Shown here piece after piece: positions 9,651-22,080 of a stretch of DNA of 64,000 nucleotides. The position numbers were made by a program, and so were the translations under genes. Numbering within the stretch: position 1 is the stretch's first letter; each line of letters starts with the position of its first letter. The notes under the pieces are model-generated. The model was not told where the DNA came from, did not search any database, and saw nothing but the letters and a program-made list of their open reading frames with translations. This DNA is from Heterohyrax brucei (lineage: Eukaryota > Chordata > Mammalia > Hyracoidea > Procaviidae). The DNA lies in assembly GCA_028571685.1 (NCBI GenBank), contig CM053144.1, positions 101,834,171 through 101,898,170 on the forward strand, read 5' to 3'.

Positions 9651-12600
9651 ATGTCAGCAGTGAACACATACCTATCAATAATTACATTGAATGTGAACGG
9701 ACTGAATGCTCCAGTAAAGAGAAACCGAGTGTTATCTTGGATCAAAAGACACGACCCATCCATATGTTGTCTACAAGAAACTCACTTGAGACTAAAAGAT
9801 AGGAACAAACTGAAACTTTAAGGATGGAAGAATATATATCAAGCTAACAATGAACAAAGAAGAGCAGGGGTGGCAATTCTAATCTCAGACAAAATCAATT
9901 ATAATGTCAAATCCACCATCGTGGACAAAGAAGGACACTATTTATTGCTGAAAGTTTCAGTACACAAGCAAGACTTAACTATATGAAATATTTATGCACC
10001 TAGAGTCAGAGCACCTAAATATGTAGAAGAAACACTGACTATGCTCAAAAGAGAGTTAGATGACTCCACAATAATAGTGGGAGACTTTAACACTCCACTC
10101 TCATTACTAGACAGATTATCTAGAAAAAAGCTCAGTAAAGATACAGAAGACCTCATTGACACAATTAACCAACTAAACCTCATGGATATATACAGAACTT
10201 TCCACCCATCAGCCAACAGCTACACCTTCTTCTCCAGTGCACATAGAACATTCTCCAGAATTGACCACATGATAGGCCATAATGCAATGCTCAACAAAAT
10301 CCATACCACTGAATTACTACAAAGCATCTTCTCAGATCATAAAGCCATAAAAGTTGAAATCAACAGCAGAAAAAACATAGATATAAAGTGGAACTCTGGG
10401 AAACTCAGCAACATCTTGCTCAAAAAAAAATGGGATTTAGAGGAAATCAAGGTGAATTAAAGAAATTCATGGATTCCAACAAGAAAGAAAACACTTCCTA
10501 CCAGAACCTATAGGATACAGCGAAAGCAGTGCTCAGAGGTCTGTTTATCTCCATAAATGCACACATCTAGAAGGAAGAAGGAAACCAAATCAAACAACTC
10601 TACAGCTTGAACAAGTAGAAAGAGAACAACAGAGGAATCCCTCGGGCACCAGAAGAAAGGAGATCATAAAGATTAGAGCAGAGCTAAATGAATTAGAGAA
10701 TAGAAAAACAATTGAAAAAATTGAAAAGACCAAAACCTAGTTTTTTGAAAACATTAACAAAATTGATAAACCACTGGCTAAACTTACTAAAGAAAAGCAG
10801 GAAAGGAAACAAATAACGCAAATTAGAAATGAGAGGGGAGTTGTCACCACAGATGCAACACAAATCAAAAATATCATAACAGAATACTATGAAAGACTGT
10901 ACTCTAACAAATTTGAAAACCTAGGGGAAATGGACAAATTCCTTGACTCATATCACCTACCCAAATTATCACAATGTGAAGCAGAACAACTTAATAAACC
11001 CAGCACAAAGGAAGAGATTGAAAAGGTCAGCAAAACACTGCCAACCAAAAAAAGTCCGGGCCCAGACGGCTTGACGGCAGAATTCTACCAAGCATTTAGA
11101 GAAGAGTTATCCCCAATACTACTGAGACTATTTCACAGTATAGAAAGGGATGGAGTACTCCCAAACTCATTCTATGAAGCCAGCATAACCCTGATACCTA
11201 AGCCAGGGAAAGATCGAACAGAGACAGAGAACTACAGACCGATATCACTGATGAACCCAGATGCAAAAATCTTCAACAAAATTCTTGCCAACAGAATACA
11301 ACAACATATCAAGAAAATAATCCAACATAACCAAGTGGGATTCATACCAGGGATGGAAGGCTGATTCAACATCAGGAAAACAATTAATGTGATTAACCAC
11401 ATAAATAACACAAAAGACAAGGATCACCTGATTTTGTCCATTGATACAGAAAAGGCATTTGATAAAGTCCAACACCCATTCATGCTAAAAACTCTTAGCA
11501 AAATGGGCATAGACGGCAAATTCCTCAACACAAAAAGAGCGATTTATACAAAGCCAATTGCCCACATCATCCTGAATGGAGAGACTGACTTACCCTTGAG
11601 ATCAGGAACTAGACAAGGATGCCCACTGTCACCTCTCCTACTGAACATTGTGCCAGAAGTTCTAGCCAGAGCAATTAGACAAGACCAAGAAATAAGGGGC
11701 ATCTGCATCAGCAAAGAGGAAGATAAAATCTACCTGTTTGAAGACGATATGATTGTATATGCAGAGAACCCCAAGGAATCTATAAGTAAGCTACTCAAAC
11801 TGATAGAAGAGTTCAGCAAAGTCTCAGGACACAAGATAAACATAAGTAAATCAGTAGGTTTCCTTTATAGCAACAACGAGACTGTTAAGGAGGAAATTAT
11901 CAAATCAATACCATTTATGATAGCCCCTAAGAAGATAAAGTACCTAGGAATTAATCTAACCAGAGAAACAACAGACATTTACAAAGAGAACTACAAGCCC
12001 TTACTACAGAAAACTAAGAGAGACTTAGATAAATGGAAAAACCTACCCTGCTCATGGATAGGAAGACTTAACATTGCGAAAATGTCTATTTTACCCAAAG
12101 CAATTTATTTATATAATGCAATCCCAATACAAGTTCCAGCATCATTTTTAATGAGATGGAGAAACAAATCACCAATTTTGTTTGGAAAGGGAAGAAGCCC
12201 CAGATAAATAAGGTACTAATAAAGAAGAAGAACACACTGGGAGGCCTCTCATTACTCAACCTTAGAACATACCACACTGCCACAGTGGTCAAAACAGCCT
12301 GGTACTGGTACAAGAACAGACAGATGGATCAATGGAACAGAATTGAGACCCCAGAGATGACACCATCTGCCTATGAACAGTTGATATTCGACAAAGGCCC
12401 TAAGACATTAAACTGGAGTAAAAACAGTATCTTCAACAAATGGTGCTGGCAAAATTGGTTATCCATCTGCAATAAACTTAATCAAGATCCATATCTTACA
12501 CCTTATACAAAAACCAACTCCAACTGGATAAAATACCTAAATGTCAAATCTAAAACGATAAAGCTCATCCAAGAAAAGGTAGGAACAACAATGGAAGTTT

Positions 12601-13462
12601 TAATACACAATGAGGACAGACTCCAAAATCTGTGAAAGAAACCTCAATCAACAGAAGAGAAAATAGATAAATGGGACCTATTAAAAATCAAACACTTTTG
12701 CTCATCCAAAGAGTTTATTAATAGAATTAAAAGAACACCCACAGAATGGGGATAAAAATGTTTGGCAACTCTATGTCAGACTGACACCTGATCTCCATAA
12801 TCTATAAGATACTACAAAATATCAATAAGAAGAAGATAAACCATCCAATTAAGCAATGGGCAAAGGAGATGGACAGATACTTCACTAAAGAGGAGATCCA
12901 GGCAGCCAAAAATCACATGCGGACATGTTCACAATCTTTAGTTATTAAAGAAATTCAAATCAAGACAACAATGAGATACCATCTCACCCCAACAAGATTG
13001 GCCATGATCCAGAAAACACAAAACAACAAATGCCGGAGAGGCTGTGGAGAAAGTGGAATCCTCCTACACTGTTGGTGGGGTTGCAAAATAGTCCAGCCTC
13101 TTTGGAAGGCAATCTGGCGCTTCCTTAAAAAAATGGATATCGATATACTATTTGACCCAGTAATTCCACTACTTGGAATATATCCTACAGAATCAAGGCC
13201 TTTCATACCAATGGACACATGCACCAGAATGTTCATCACAGCACAGTCCACGATAGCAAAAAGATGGAATCAACCCAGATGCCCAACAATAGAAGAATGG
13301 ATAGGTAAACTACAGTACATATACTCAATGGAGCACTATGCAATGATAAAGAATAACGATGATTCCAGGAAACATCTCCTAACCTGGTTTCAACTGGAAG
13401 ACAGTATGTTGAGTGAAAGTAGTCATCGACAAAGGGACAAATACTGTATGAGACCTCTATGA
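9651..13462 (+). pseudogene. L1 ORF2 (endonuclease / reverse transcriptase), copy 1, broken
   Basis: ORF2p nicks target DNA and primes reverse transcription. The N-terminal endonuclease starts at ATG 9651 with TLNVNGLNAP and CCLQETHL. TIIVGDFNTPLS near 10068-10103 holds the endonuclease D/N residues, and the SDHKAI block is near 10336. The reverse transcriptase runs from about 10930 to 12207. Its fingers/palm block is [13 protein letters not shown], and the catalytic box reads FEDD near 11740 where copy 2 has FADD. A cysteine-rich knuckle (C-x3-C-x7-H-x4-C) is near 13032-13085. In-frame stops are TAA 9819-9821, TGA 9984-9986 and TGA 11362-11364 (shared with copy 2). Shifts are near 10450 and 12160. 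The normal stop after SESSQ is lost, adding about 11 residues. Confidence 0.93.
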
Positions 13463-14460
13463 TAAGATCTCAAAAACAGACTGGTGTATAGAAGAAAAGA
13501 CTCTTTGACAGCCACAAAGGAGGGGAGGGAGGGAGGGTGAGGGGAGGAGGGTTCAGTTTAGATAGTTGCTAGAAATCTGGTTGGGAGAAAGCGGTGATAG
13601 CACACATTAGAAACAAGAACAACATTAAGCGGACTTCAGCACAACTTAAGTACTCCTTCCATCTTAACCCAATATTACAAGGATAGAATAGCTGGGGCAG
13701 GGGGCAGGGGACCATGCTCTTAAGCGAAATCGAGACCAATTGGCACAACTAGCATTTCGCTAAGAGAGCTCTCTGCACCCCACATTGGTGAGTGGTGTCT
13801 GGGGTCTTAAAAGCTGCCAAGCTGCCATCAGAGGACACAGCAAATGGTCCCAACTCAACAGGAACGGATGCTCACCGAGGACCCAAATGACATGTGGTAA
13901 AGACAACCTAGAAGACAGAGAGACCTGCAAGAGTGGGTGCCTTCATCGACTTGGGACTGGAAGAACCAGATGTTGCCTGGCCACCACCAGTGACAGCCAC
14001 GATGGAGCTCACAGAGAGGAGTCTCACTGGCAACACAATAGTAAAAAGGGGTGCATCCTGAGATCTCCACTAAAAGATCTCAATTGATGGTCCTGAAGTT
14101 TTGGGGTTCCCCTGAGAGCATGGACCCCCGGCCCTGATGCTGTCCTTACCCATAAATTATAACAAAGGTCCACTCTTTAGACTGGAATGGATTGGACTTG
14201 GCAATTCAGAGTGATCATATATTGGTTGCACTTTATGGTTCTATACATCTATAGGATATTATCCTGCTGATCTCTGGCTGGAGGAAGAAGAGTGGGTGGA
14301 GAGGAGGGGAAAGGAGGCTGTTGGGTGGACAAGACATGTATGGAGCAGAGAGGAATAGTGTGCTGTCACTGGACAGGGAGAGCAGTGGAAGCTGCATATA
14401 GGTGGGCATGTAAATTTATACGAGAGTGTACATTTTCAGTCAGTCATGTTAAATAAAAAA
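13463..14460 (+). other. L1 copy 1 3' UTR with G-rich tract and poly(A) signal
   Basis: About 1 kb is homologous to 47482-48498 in copy 2. A G-rich run at 13519-13551 (GGAGGGAGGGAGGG-type) could fold as a G-quadruplex, as known for mammalian L1 3' UTRs. It ends with an AATAAA at about 14450 and an impure A tail to about 14477. Confidence 0.8.
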
Positions 14461-14477
14461 GAAAAAAAAGGAAAGGA

Positions 14478-15880
14478 AAAACCTTATGAATAGCAATGGA
14501 CCATTGTTAAATATGATGCCAGCAGTGAGCCCCCCAGGTTGGAAGGCACTCAAGAAGATGACTGGGGAAGAGCTGCCCCCTCAAAGAAGAGTTGAGCTTA
14601 ATGACATGGATTGACTGAGTCCTTTGGGATCTTTGTTCACTGATGTGGCACAACTCAAAATGAGAAGAAACAGATGCAAACATCCATTAATAACTGGGAC
14701 ATGGAATGTATAAAGTATGAATCTAGGAAAGTTGGAGATTTTAAAAAATGAAATGGAACACAAAAACATCGCTTTGCTAGGCATTAGTGAGCTGAAATGG
14801 ACTGGTTTGTGCTATTTTGACTCGGATAATTATACTACCCTGGGAATGAAAACATGAAGAGGAATGGTGCTGCATTCACCATCAAAAGACCATTTCAAGA
14901 TCTGTCCTAAAGTACAATGCTGTCAGTGATAGCACAATATCCATATGCCTACAAGGAAGGCCAGCTAATACGACTATTATTCAAATTTATGCACCAATCA
15001 CTAAGGCCAAAGATGAAGAAATCGAAGATTTTTACCAGCTTCTGAAGTCTGAAATTGATCAAGCATGCAATCAGGATGCATTGATAATTACTGGTGACTG
15101 GAATGCAAAACTTGGAAACAAAGAACTATGAGTGATTGGAAAATATGGCCTTGGTGATAGAAATAATGCCAGAGATCAGAAGAGAGAATTTTGCAAGACT
15201 AATGACTTCTTCATTGCAAATACCTTTTGTAACCAACACAAATGGCAACTGTACACATACAGCTCACTAGATGGGCCACCCAGGAACTAAATCGACTACA
15301 TCTATGGAAAAAGATGATGGAAAAGCTCCATTGTCGGCAGTCAGAATAAAACTAGGTGCTGACTGTGGCACAGATCATCAATTGCTCATATGCAAATTCA
15401 AACTGAAACTGAAAAAAAATCAGAACAAGTCCATGACAGTCAAAGTATGACCTTTAGTATGTCCCTCCTGAGATTAAAGATCACCTCAAGAACAGATCTG
15501 ATGTGTGATCACTAATGACTGAAAACCAGGTGAACTGTGGAATGACATCAAAGCCATCATCTATGAAGAGAGAAAGAGGTCATTAAAAAAACAGGAAAGG
15601 GAGAAAAATCCAAATTGGATGTTAGAGAAGACTCTGAAACTTGCTCTTGAGCATTGAGCAGCTAAAGCAAAAGGAAGGAATGGTGAAGTAAAAGACCTAA
15701 ACAGAAAATTTCAAAGAGCAGCTCGAGAAGACAAAAGAATTATAATGACATGTGCAAAGAGCTGGAAATGGAAAACCAGAAGGGAAAGACACATTCTGCA
15801 TTTCTCAAACTGAAAGAGTTGAAGAAAAAAATCAAGCCTCAAGTTGCAATTGTGAAGGATTCTACAGGCAAAATATTAAG
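14478..15880 (+). mobile_element. RTE-clade LINE fragment, 5' half
   Basis: It starts abruptly at AAAACCTTATGAATAGC, immediately after the L1 tail, and runs through the endonuclease into the start of the linker before reverse transcriptase. The endonuclease block GDWNAKLGN is visible near 15092-15118, with a nearby stop. The small open stretch at 15750-15941 is the lysine-rich linker and runs into non-RTE DNA. The 3' half is missing. The part upstream of AAAACC, seen in the copy at 17388, is absent on the far side of the L1. Confidence 0.85.
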
Positions 15881-16084
15881 AGTTCAAAAACTACAAAAAG
15901 CTATTAAGTTCATGATGTGTTCACTTCTGCAGTTACTGTGATATCCTTCTTAATGTTGTTGGTCTTCTGGCTGAAAACACTGTCATCATGTATTCAAAGG
16001 GGAATGCCACCAGGCAACCCTTTCTTAAACAGTTCATAAAGAAGTATGTAAAATAAAATCATTACCTCAATAATTAACTCACAC
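15881..16084. other. No recognisable feature
   Basis: This is a spacer after the RTE fragment. I see nothing I can name in it. Confidence 0.45.
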
Positions 16085-16205
16085 TTGTTTCATTCAGCAT
16101 ATGTTTTTAAGTACTCACCATGTGCCAAGATTTGTTGGCAAATGCAATAGCTCATAACTAGCAAAGATACTGACCTTTATGTAGAATAAGCATCATCTAG
16201 CAGTT
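16085..16205 (-). repeat. L2 3'-end remnant, inverted
   Basis: The order TTCATTCAGCATATG, then TACTCACCATGTGCCAAG, then AGATACTGACCTT follows the reverse complement of the L2 LINE 3' region (TTCATTCAACAAATATTTATT, split in the family into a microsatellite-like end, then GTGCCAGGCAC). It is old and short. Confidence 0.45.
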
Positions 16206-17281
16206 CTGTTCTCTCTGGTCTAGAACAGTGTATGACATTTATTTGATTTATTTTTATTTATTCATTTATTTATTTTGCCTTCATGTCTTACTTTCAATGC
16301 CATGCTAATATCTAAATTCTGGCTATAATGGGAATCAGATTTCAGATAATTCCCTAAAGCAATCTTCTAGCCTTGTAGTAACAGTAATTAAAGGAGTCAG
16401 TTAAAGTAGAATGCCGGATAATATTAATCATACTAGATTCCTTGGACAAGGTGCAAAAACAATACTGTTTTGTTTTTACTTTAAAAATTTCACACATAAA
16501 TTTTACTCAGCTGAGTAGTCACTATCTACTGATGTGCTTCCTCTCTGCCCACCCACCCTTAATCTGATTCAGGTCCTACTGCTTGACTGACCTTGCTTTC
16601 CCAAGAATAACAGATCAGATCCTCATTGTTATCCTCAGCGTTCCTGGTTTAGGTCCTCTCCTTCCCTGTGCTCATGTGCCTTTTGACATGTTTCATCTTG
16701 AAGTAATTCTCTTTGAGATTAAGCACTATTATCTGACATTCTTCCTCCTCTTCGTGTTTTCGGTGACTGCTCTTGTAAATCCTTTCCCCCCCCCAAATAC
16801 AGACTTTTCACAAGGTTGAACCCTTAGCCTTTCTCAATTTTTCATACTTCCAGAAACTTCAGACTCTAACTTGTACTTCCACTATCATTTCTGAAAGGAT
16901 GATTCCCAAATCTTTAATTATCACTGACTCCTCTTGGCTCATGTCTTGAAAAGCCTAATGTATGGTTCATGTGAACATCCTATCATTGCTTCAAATTCAG
17001 TATACTGAAAATAAAACTATCCATCTCCCCTAAACATATTCTCTCACACCAGACTCTCTTCTAGTACATAGGCTTCTCAAGTACCCACATCTGATATTTC
17101 AGAGTCATCTCTCAAATCTCTGTTCTAACCTTCAGATCTAGCTCTAATCTTCATTTAGATTAGTTAACCAGGATACTTGAGTGTTTTTATTTCCTCACCT
17201 GTAAAATGAAGCTAAAGTGAAGCTCAAATGAGAAGGTGAGATCATAGATGTGACCGTGACCTCTACATTTTGACTGCTACA
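16206..17281. other. Mostly unassigned; possible L2 remnant at 16840-17160
   Basis: The pyrimidine-rich 16840-17160 stretch contains pieces in the order expected of the L2 reverse-transcriptase C-terminal region (GATTCCCAAATC, then AAACTATCCATCTCCCC). The match is too weak to assert. 17160-17260 may be a decayed MIR. I see no exon. Confidence 0.3.
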
Positions 17282-17380
17282 CTCATGTTTGTGACAACCT
17301 CATGTATGTTGGATTAGAACTGCTCTCCACAGGGTTTCCAATTGTTGTGATGTTGTCTATCAGTTTTTCCTACTGAAAAA
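17282..17380 (-). mobile_element. AfroSINE fragment, inverted
   Basis: GTGACAACCTCATGTATG and GAACTGCTCTCCACAGGG are the inverted tail half of the long AfroSINE. It is truncated where the RTE leader begins. Confidence 0.55.
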
Positions 17381-17966
17381 CTGGAGCGGCTTGCATGTTG
17401 TTGTGATTCTGGAAGCTATGTCACTGGTATTAAGATACCCATAGGGTTACTCATGGCAGATAGGTTTCAGCTGAGCTTCCAGGTAGACAAGGAAGAAGCA
17501 CCCAGCAATCTACTCCTGAGTACAATTAGCCAGCAAAAACCTTATGAACAACAGTGAAACAATGTCTAATATAGTTCTCTAGAAAATGAGTCCTTCAGCT
17601 TGGAAGGCACTCAAAAAACAACTGGATAAGAGCAGCCTCCTCAAAGTAGAGTTGACCTCAACAATGTGGATGAAGTCAAGCTTTTGGAACCTTCATTTGC
17701 TGATGTGGCATGACTCAGAATTAGAAGAAACTGCTGAAAACATCCATTAATAATCAGAACCTGGAACATATGAAGCATAAATCTAGGAAAATTAGAAATC
17801 ATCATAAATGAAAAGGAATGCATAAATTATCAGTAATCTCGGCATTGATGAGATGAACTGACTGGTGTTGGCCATTTTAAATTGGGCATTCTACTAGCCA
17901 AGAACGACAACTTGAAGAGGAATGGTGTTGTATTCATCAGCAAAAAAGAACATTTAGAGAACTACC

Positions 17967-18353
17967 TTGAAGTACAATGCCATCAGTAATAGGAAAATAT
18001 CCATATGCCTACAAAGAAGGCCAGTTAATATGACTATTATTCAAATTTATACACCAAACACTAAGGCCAAATATGAAGGAATTGAGGATTTTTACCAGCT
18101 TCTAAAGTCCAAAATTGATAAACCATGCAATCAAGATGCCCTGATAATTATTGGCAACTGGAATATAAAACTTGGAAATAAAGAAGGATCAGTTGAAAAG
18201 TATGGCCTTGGTGATAGAAACATTGCCAGAGATCTCATGATAAAGTTTTGCAAAACCAATGACTTCTTCATTGCAAATACATTTTTTTCCATCAACATAA
18301 ATGGTAACTATACACATAGACCTCACTATATGGAATACCAGGGATCAAATTGA
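17967..18353 (+). pseudogene. RTE endonuclease domain remnant
   Basis: A 128-codon open segment covers the middle of the apurinic-type endonuclease (TIIQIYTPNTKAKYEGIEDF, then LIIIGNWNIKLGN). The family block GDWN is GNWN here, so a catalytic aspartate is replaced by asparagine. The flanking frame is broken on both sides. Confidence 0.8.
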
Positions 18354-18895
18354 CTACATCTGTGGAAAAAGATGACGGAAAAGCTCAATATCATCAGTCA
18401 GAACAAGACCAGTGGCTGACTGGTGCAGACCACCAGTTTCTCATATGGAAGGTCAAACTGAAACTGAAGAAAATTAGAACAAGTCCATGAGAGCAAAAGT
18501 ATGATCTTGAGGATATTCCACCTGAGTTTAGAGACCATCTCAAGAGTAGATCTGATGCACTGAACACTAATGATCAAAGACCAGACAAGGTAGAATGACA
18601 TCAAAGACATCCTCCATGAAGAAAGCAAGAGCTCATTAAAAAGACAGTAAAGAAAAAAAAGACCAAATTGAATTTCAGAAGAGACTCTGAAACTTGCTCT
18701 TGAACGTCAAGTATCTAAAGCAAAAGGGAGAAATGATGTAAATGAATGGCACAGAAGATTTCAAAGGGCAGCTCAAGAAGACAAAATGACATGTGCAAGG
18801 AGCTAGACCTAGAAAACCAAAAGGGAAGAACATCATTGGTATTTCTCAAACTGAAAGAACTGAAGAAAAAATTCAAGCCTCAAGCTGCAGTAGTG

Positions 18896-19136
18896 TCATT
18901 TTATTATTAAAATATTAATATTTATTATTAAAAATTTAAATTTTATTATTAAATTATTATTAATTATTTGTATAATTTATATGACTATGTTATTATATTA
19001 CTTTATTATTACATTATTTGTTATTAATAAGTATATAAAAATATATAGATATACAATTAATATTATATTGTGTTAATAATTATATTAATAATTATTAATT
19101 ATTGTTATTGAAATAAATTAGTGCAAATTTATTATT
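18896..19136. repeat. AT-rich, TTA-type low-complexity block inside RTE
   Basis: About 240 bp of almost pure A/T with repeated TTATTA and ATTAAT units. RTE sequence stops at GTAGTG just before it and resumes at AAAATATTAAATAATG just after it. It is therefore an insertion or expansion within the LINE. Confidence 0.9.
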
Positions 19137-20769
19137 AAAATATTAAATAATGCAGCAAGCATCAAAAGAAGATGGAAGGAACACACAAAGTTGTTATACA
19201 AAAAGAATTGGTCAACCATTTCAAGGGGTGGCATGTGATTAGGCACTGATGGTCCTGAAGAAAGAAGTTGAAGCTACAGTGAAGGCACTGACAAAAGACA
19301 AGGCTCCAGGAATTGATGGAATATCAATCGCGAAGTTTCAACAAATGCAAGCAGCACTGGAAATGCTCACCCATCTATGCCAAGAAATTGGAATGGATCT
19401 GTCCAACCATCTACAAGAGATCCATATTTATTCCTATTCCCAAGAAAAGTGATCCAACCGAATGTGGAAATTATTGAACAGTATTATTAACATCATACAC
19501 AAGTAAAATTTTGCTAAACATCATTCAAAAGTGGCTGCAGCAGTATATTGTCATGGAGCTGCCAGAAATTTAATTTGGATTCAAAAGAGGATGTGGAAGC
19601 TGGGATATCACTGCTGATTTCACATGAATCTGAGCAGAGAGCAGAAAATATCAGAAACATATTTATCTATGTTTTATTGACTATGCAAAGGTATTTGGCT
19701 GTGTGCATCATAACAAATTATAGATAACTTTGTGGAGACTGGAATTTCAGAACACACAGTTGTGCTGATGAGGAATCTGTATATGGATCAAGAGGCAGTT
19801 GTTCAAACACAACAAAAGGACACTGTAAGGTTTAAAGTCAGGAAAGGTATGTGGTAGGATTGTATCCTCTAACGACATCTATTCAATCTGTATGATGAGC
19901 AAATAATCTGAGAAGCCAAATTACATGAAGAAAAACAGGGCATTAAAACTGGAGGAAGACTCATTAACAACCTACATAATGCAGATGACACAAACTTGCT
20001 TGCTGAAAGTGAAGACAATTCGAAACACTGATGAAGATCAAAGACCACAGCGTTCAGTTTGGATTACAACTCAACATCAAAAAACAAAAGTCCTAACAAC
20101 TGGACCAGTAAGCAACATCATGATAAACAGAGAAAAGACTGAAGTTGTCAAGGACTTCATTTTACTTTGTTCAACCATCAACATCCATGTAAGCAACAGT
20201 CAAAAACTCAAGACACACTTCATTGGCAAAATTTGCTGCAAAAGATTCTTTAAAGTGTTGAAAAGTAGAGATGTCCATTTGTAGACTTAGGTGCACCTGA
20301 CCCAAGCCATGGTATTTTCAATTGTAACATTAATCAAAAGTGGGCCAGTGAATAAGGAAGACAGAACAAAAACTGACACTTTTAAATTGTGGTGTTGGAG
20401 AAGAATATTGAATGTACCATAGACTGTCAAAAGGACAAACTGATCCATTCTGGAAGAAGTACAACCAGAGGGCTCTTCAGAAGCAAAGATGGAGAGACTA
20501 CAGCTACTTACGTACTCTGACATGTTGTCAGCAGGCTCAATCCTTGGAGAAGGACATAATGCTTAGTAGAGGGTTAATGAAAAACAGGAAGACCCTCCAC
20601 AAGATGGATTGACACAGTGGCTGTAGCAAAGGTTTACGCATAAAAACCCTTGTGGGCAGAGGGCAAGACGGCACTGCTTCATTCTGTTACACAGAGTGTC
20701 ACTATGAGTCGGTACTAACTTGAAGACACCTAACAACAACAACAGTATACCAAAACTTGATGACAATTG

Positions 20770-20852
20770 CCTTCTTCCACAGTGTCACCAAACCATCAAC
20801 CTTCTGTTAGTTGAGTGCAAACCATTTGTGCCATCAGTCAGAACTGACTTTA
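20770..20852 (-). mobile_element. AfroSINE remnant, inverted
   Basis: CAACCTTCTGTTAGTTGAGTG followed by CATTTGTGCC (split at 20 bases) follows the inverted SINE head. It is only about 80 bp long and decayed. Confidence 0.4.
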
Positions 20853-20877
20853 CAGCAGATATTTTGTTTTTTTTTTT

Positions 20878-20990
20878 TTTATGTACACATTAGGCACAAT
20901 TGTTTTATCAGTCAGCCCAGCACATGGCATACAACAACAAATATTTGCTAACTGAATGAATGAATGAACTAATGGCTGAATGAATGAAAA
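20878..20990 (+). repeat. L2 3' end
   Basis: CAGCACATGGCATACAACAA and AAATATTTGCTAACTGAATG followed by repeated GAATGAAT match the L2 3' terminus, which ends in tandem TGAATGAA units. Confidence 0.55.
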
Positions 20991-21647
20991 CCACCAATTC
21001 CTCACTCATTCACTATGTCAGTATCTAAAGTTTTGCATTTATGACAATAGTAAAAAATCTACTATTGGACTATTTTGCCCATTAATGACATATGCCTTGC
21101 AGTAATGAATGCTAAAGTGCAAAGCAAGAGTAGTGCTGGTTGTGGTGGTTAAGGTGACATGTGAGCTTCACTATGCCAAGTATCTCAGTTTTTTACCAGT
21201 TACCTGATGATGTAGTTTGGCAGTTATGTAAATTGGTAGTTACATAATGACGTGATAATCCTCCATTTTCACATAATGCCAGTTTTTGCATAACAACCTG
21301 GTCTTTGGAATCTAATCATGTCTATAAGTGAGAAGTATGTGTGTCTTCTTTCGCATTGCTATGACACTATCTGCTGAAGCATCCATTTGGTTCATAGTAT
21401 ATGTCACCAGCCTATTTGGCACATTTTCACTATATGTATCCTGATTTTTTAAACATACACTCAGATTCCTAAGAGTAGACACCTTCCTTACCCTTCTTTG
21501 TGTTCTTCACAGGGATTAGCAGAGTCCTTACACATAGCAGATACACATGAGTACACCATCTAATATCCCCCTCATGAATTTTAAAGGTAGATTCACTAAA
21601 ATTTTCCCATTAAAGGGAAATGGCACATATTATTTTGCAAGCACATA
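20991..21647. other. Unassigned spacer
   Basis: I see no open frame, repeat or RNA gene that I can support. Confidence 0.45.
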
Positions 21648-21659
21648 TTCTTTTCTTTT

Positions 21660-22080
21660 AAATATTTTATTTATTTATTGTGATTGAGTGGAAGTGTACA
21701 ATCTAGGCAGCTCCTACTGCTCTCCTTGCTCAGTGACAACACACTTCTCCTTTCTGTTCTATATCCTGTCCCCTCCTCCCCGTCCTCTCCCATCTCCTCT
21801 AGTAAGGGGCCAGTAGGACGACATCCCATAGATGCATAGAACCATAAAGTGCACACACGATATGGTCACTCTGTGTCACCCAGTCCAATCTATTCCTGTC
21901 CAAAACATCGACTTCAGTAATGATTTACGGCAGGGGCAGCCTGCCATGCTCCCAGGAAAAATCCTGAGGCCTTTGGACCATCATCTGTGGTCTTTTAGTG
22001 GAGATCTCAGGGTACACCCCTTCTTATTCTTATGTTGCCACTGAGACTCAACGATCACAGCAAACTCACAGTCTTGAAGA
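21660..22080 (-). mobile_element. L1 3' end, inverted, 5'-truncated
   Basis: TTTATTGTGATTGAGTGG at the left is the inverted L1 terminus. The rest matches the L1 3' UTR in reverse, including CATAAAGTGCACACACGATA and TTTTAGTGGAGATCTCAGGG. The flanks share TTCTTTTCTTTT (21648-21659 and again near 22092), a possible target-site duplication that is ambiguous because it is simple sequence. Confidence 0.88.

Larger units (their letters stand above)
7272..14477 (+). mobile_element. L1 LINE copy 1, full length, inactive
   Basis: A complete L1 layout is present: 5' UTR (7272-8268), ORF1 (8269-9291), inter-ORF spacer, ORF2 (9651-13462), 3' UTR with a G-rich tract, AATAAA and an A-rich tail. L1 elements retrotranspose through an ORF1 RNA-binding protein and an ORF2 endonuclease/reverse transcriptase. 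Length is about 7.2 kb. Both ORFs carry stops and shifts, so it cannot move by itself. No clear target-site duplication is visible. The right edge runs straight into an RTE fragment. Confidence 0.95.
17388..20735 (+). mobile_element. RTE-clade LINE, nearly full length, inactive
   Basis: This is the most complete RTE in the window, about 3.35 kb. It holds a leader (GCTTGCATGTTGTTGTGATT; 17388-17540), the endonuclease, a linker, reverse transcriptase and the 3' tail (GACACCTAACAACAACAAC). Endonuclease residues 17967-18353 remain open for 128 codons. Reverse-transcriptase pieces are at 19249-19452 (DKAPGIDGISIAKFQ) and about 19925-20284 (NADDTNLL for the YADD box). A 240-bp AT-rich block sits at 18896-19136 in the linker. 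Numerous stops and shifts make it dead. Confidence 0.92.

Noticed and set aside
13785-14087. 100-codon frame in L1 copy 1 3' UTR as a third L1 protein
   Set aside because: The equivalent stretch in copies 2 and 3 is not open in the same way. It lies in non-coding 3' UTR.
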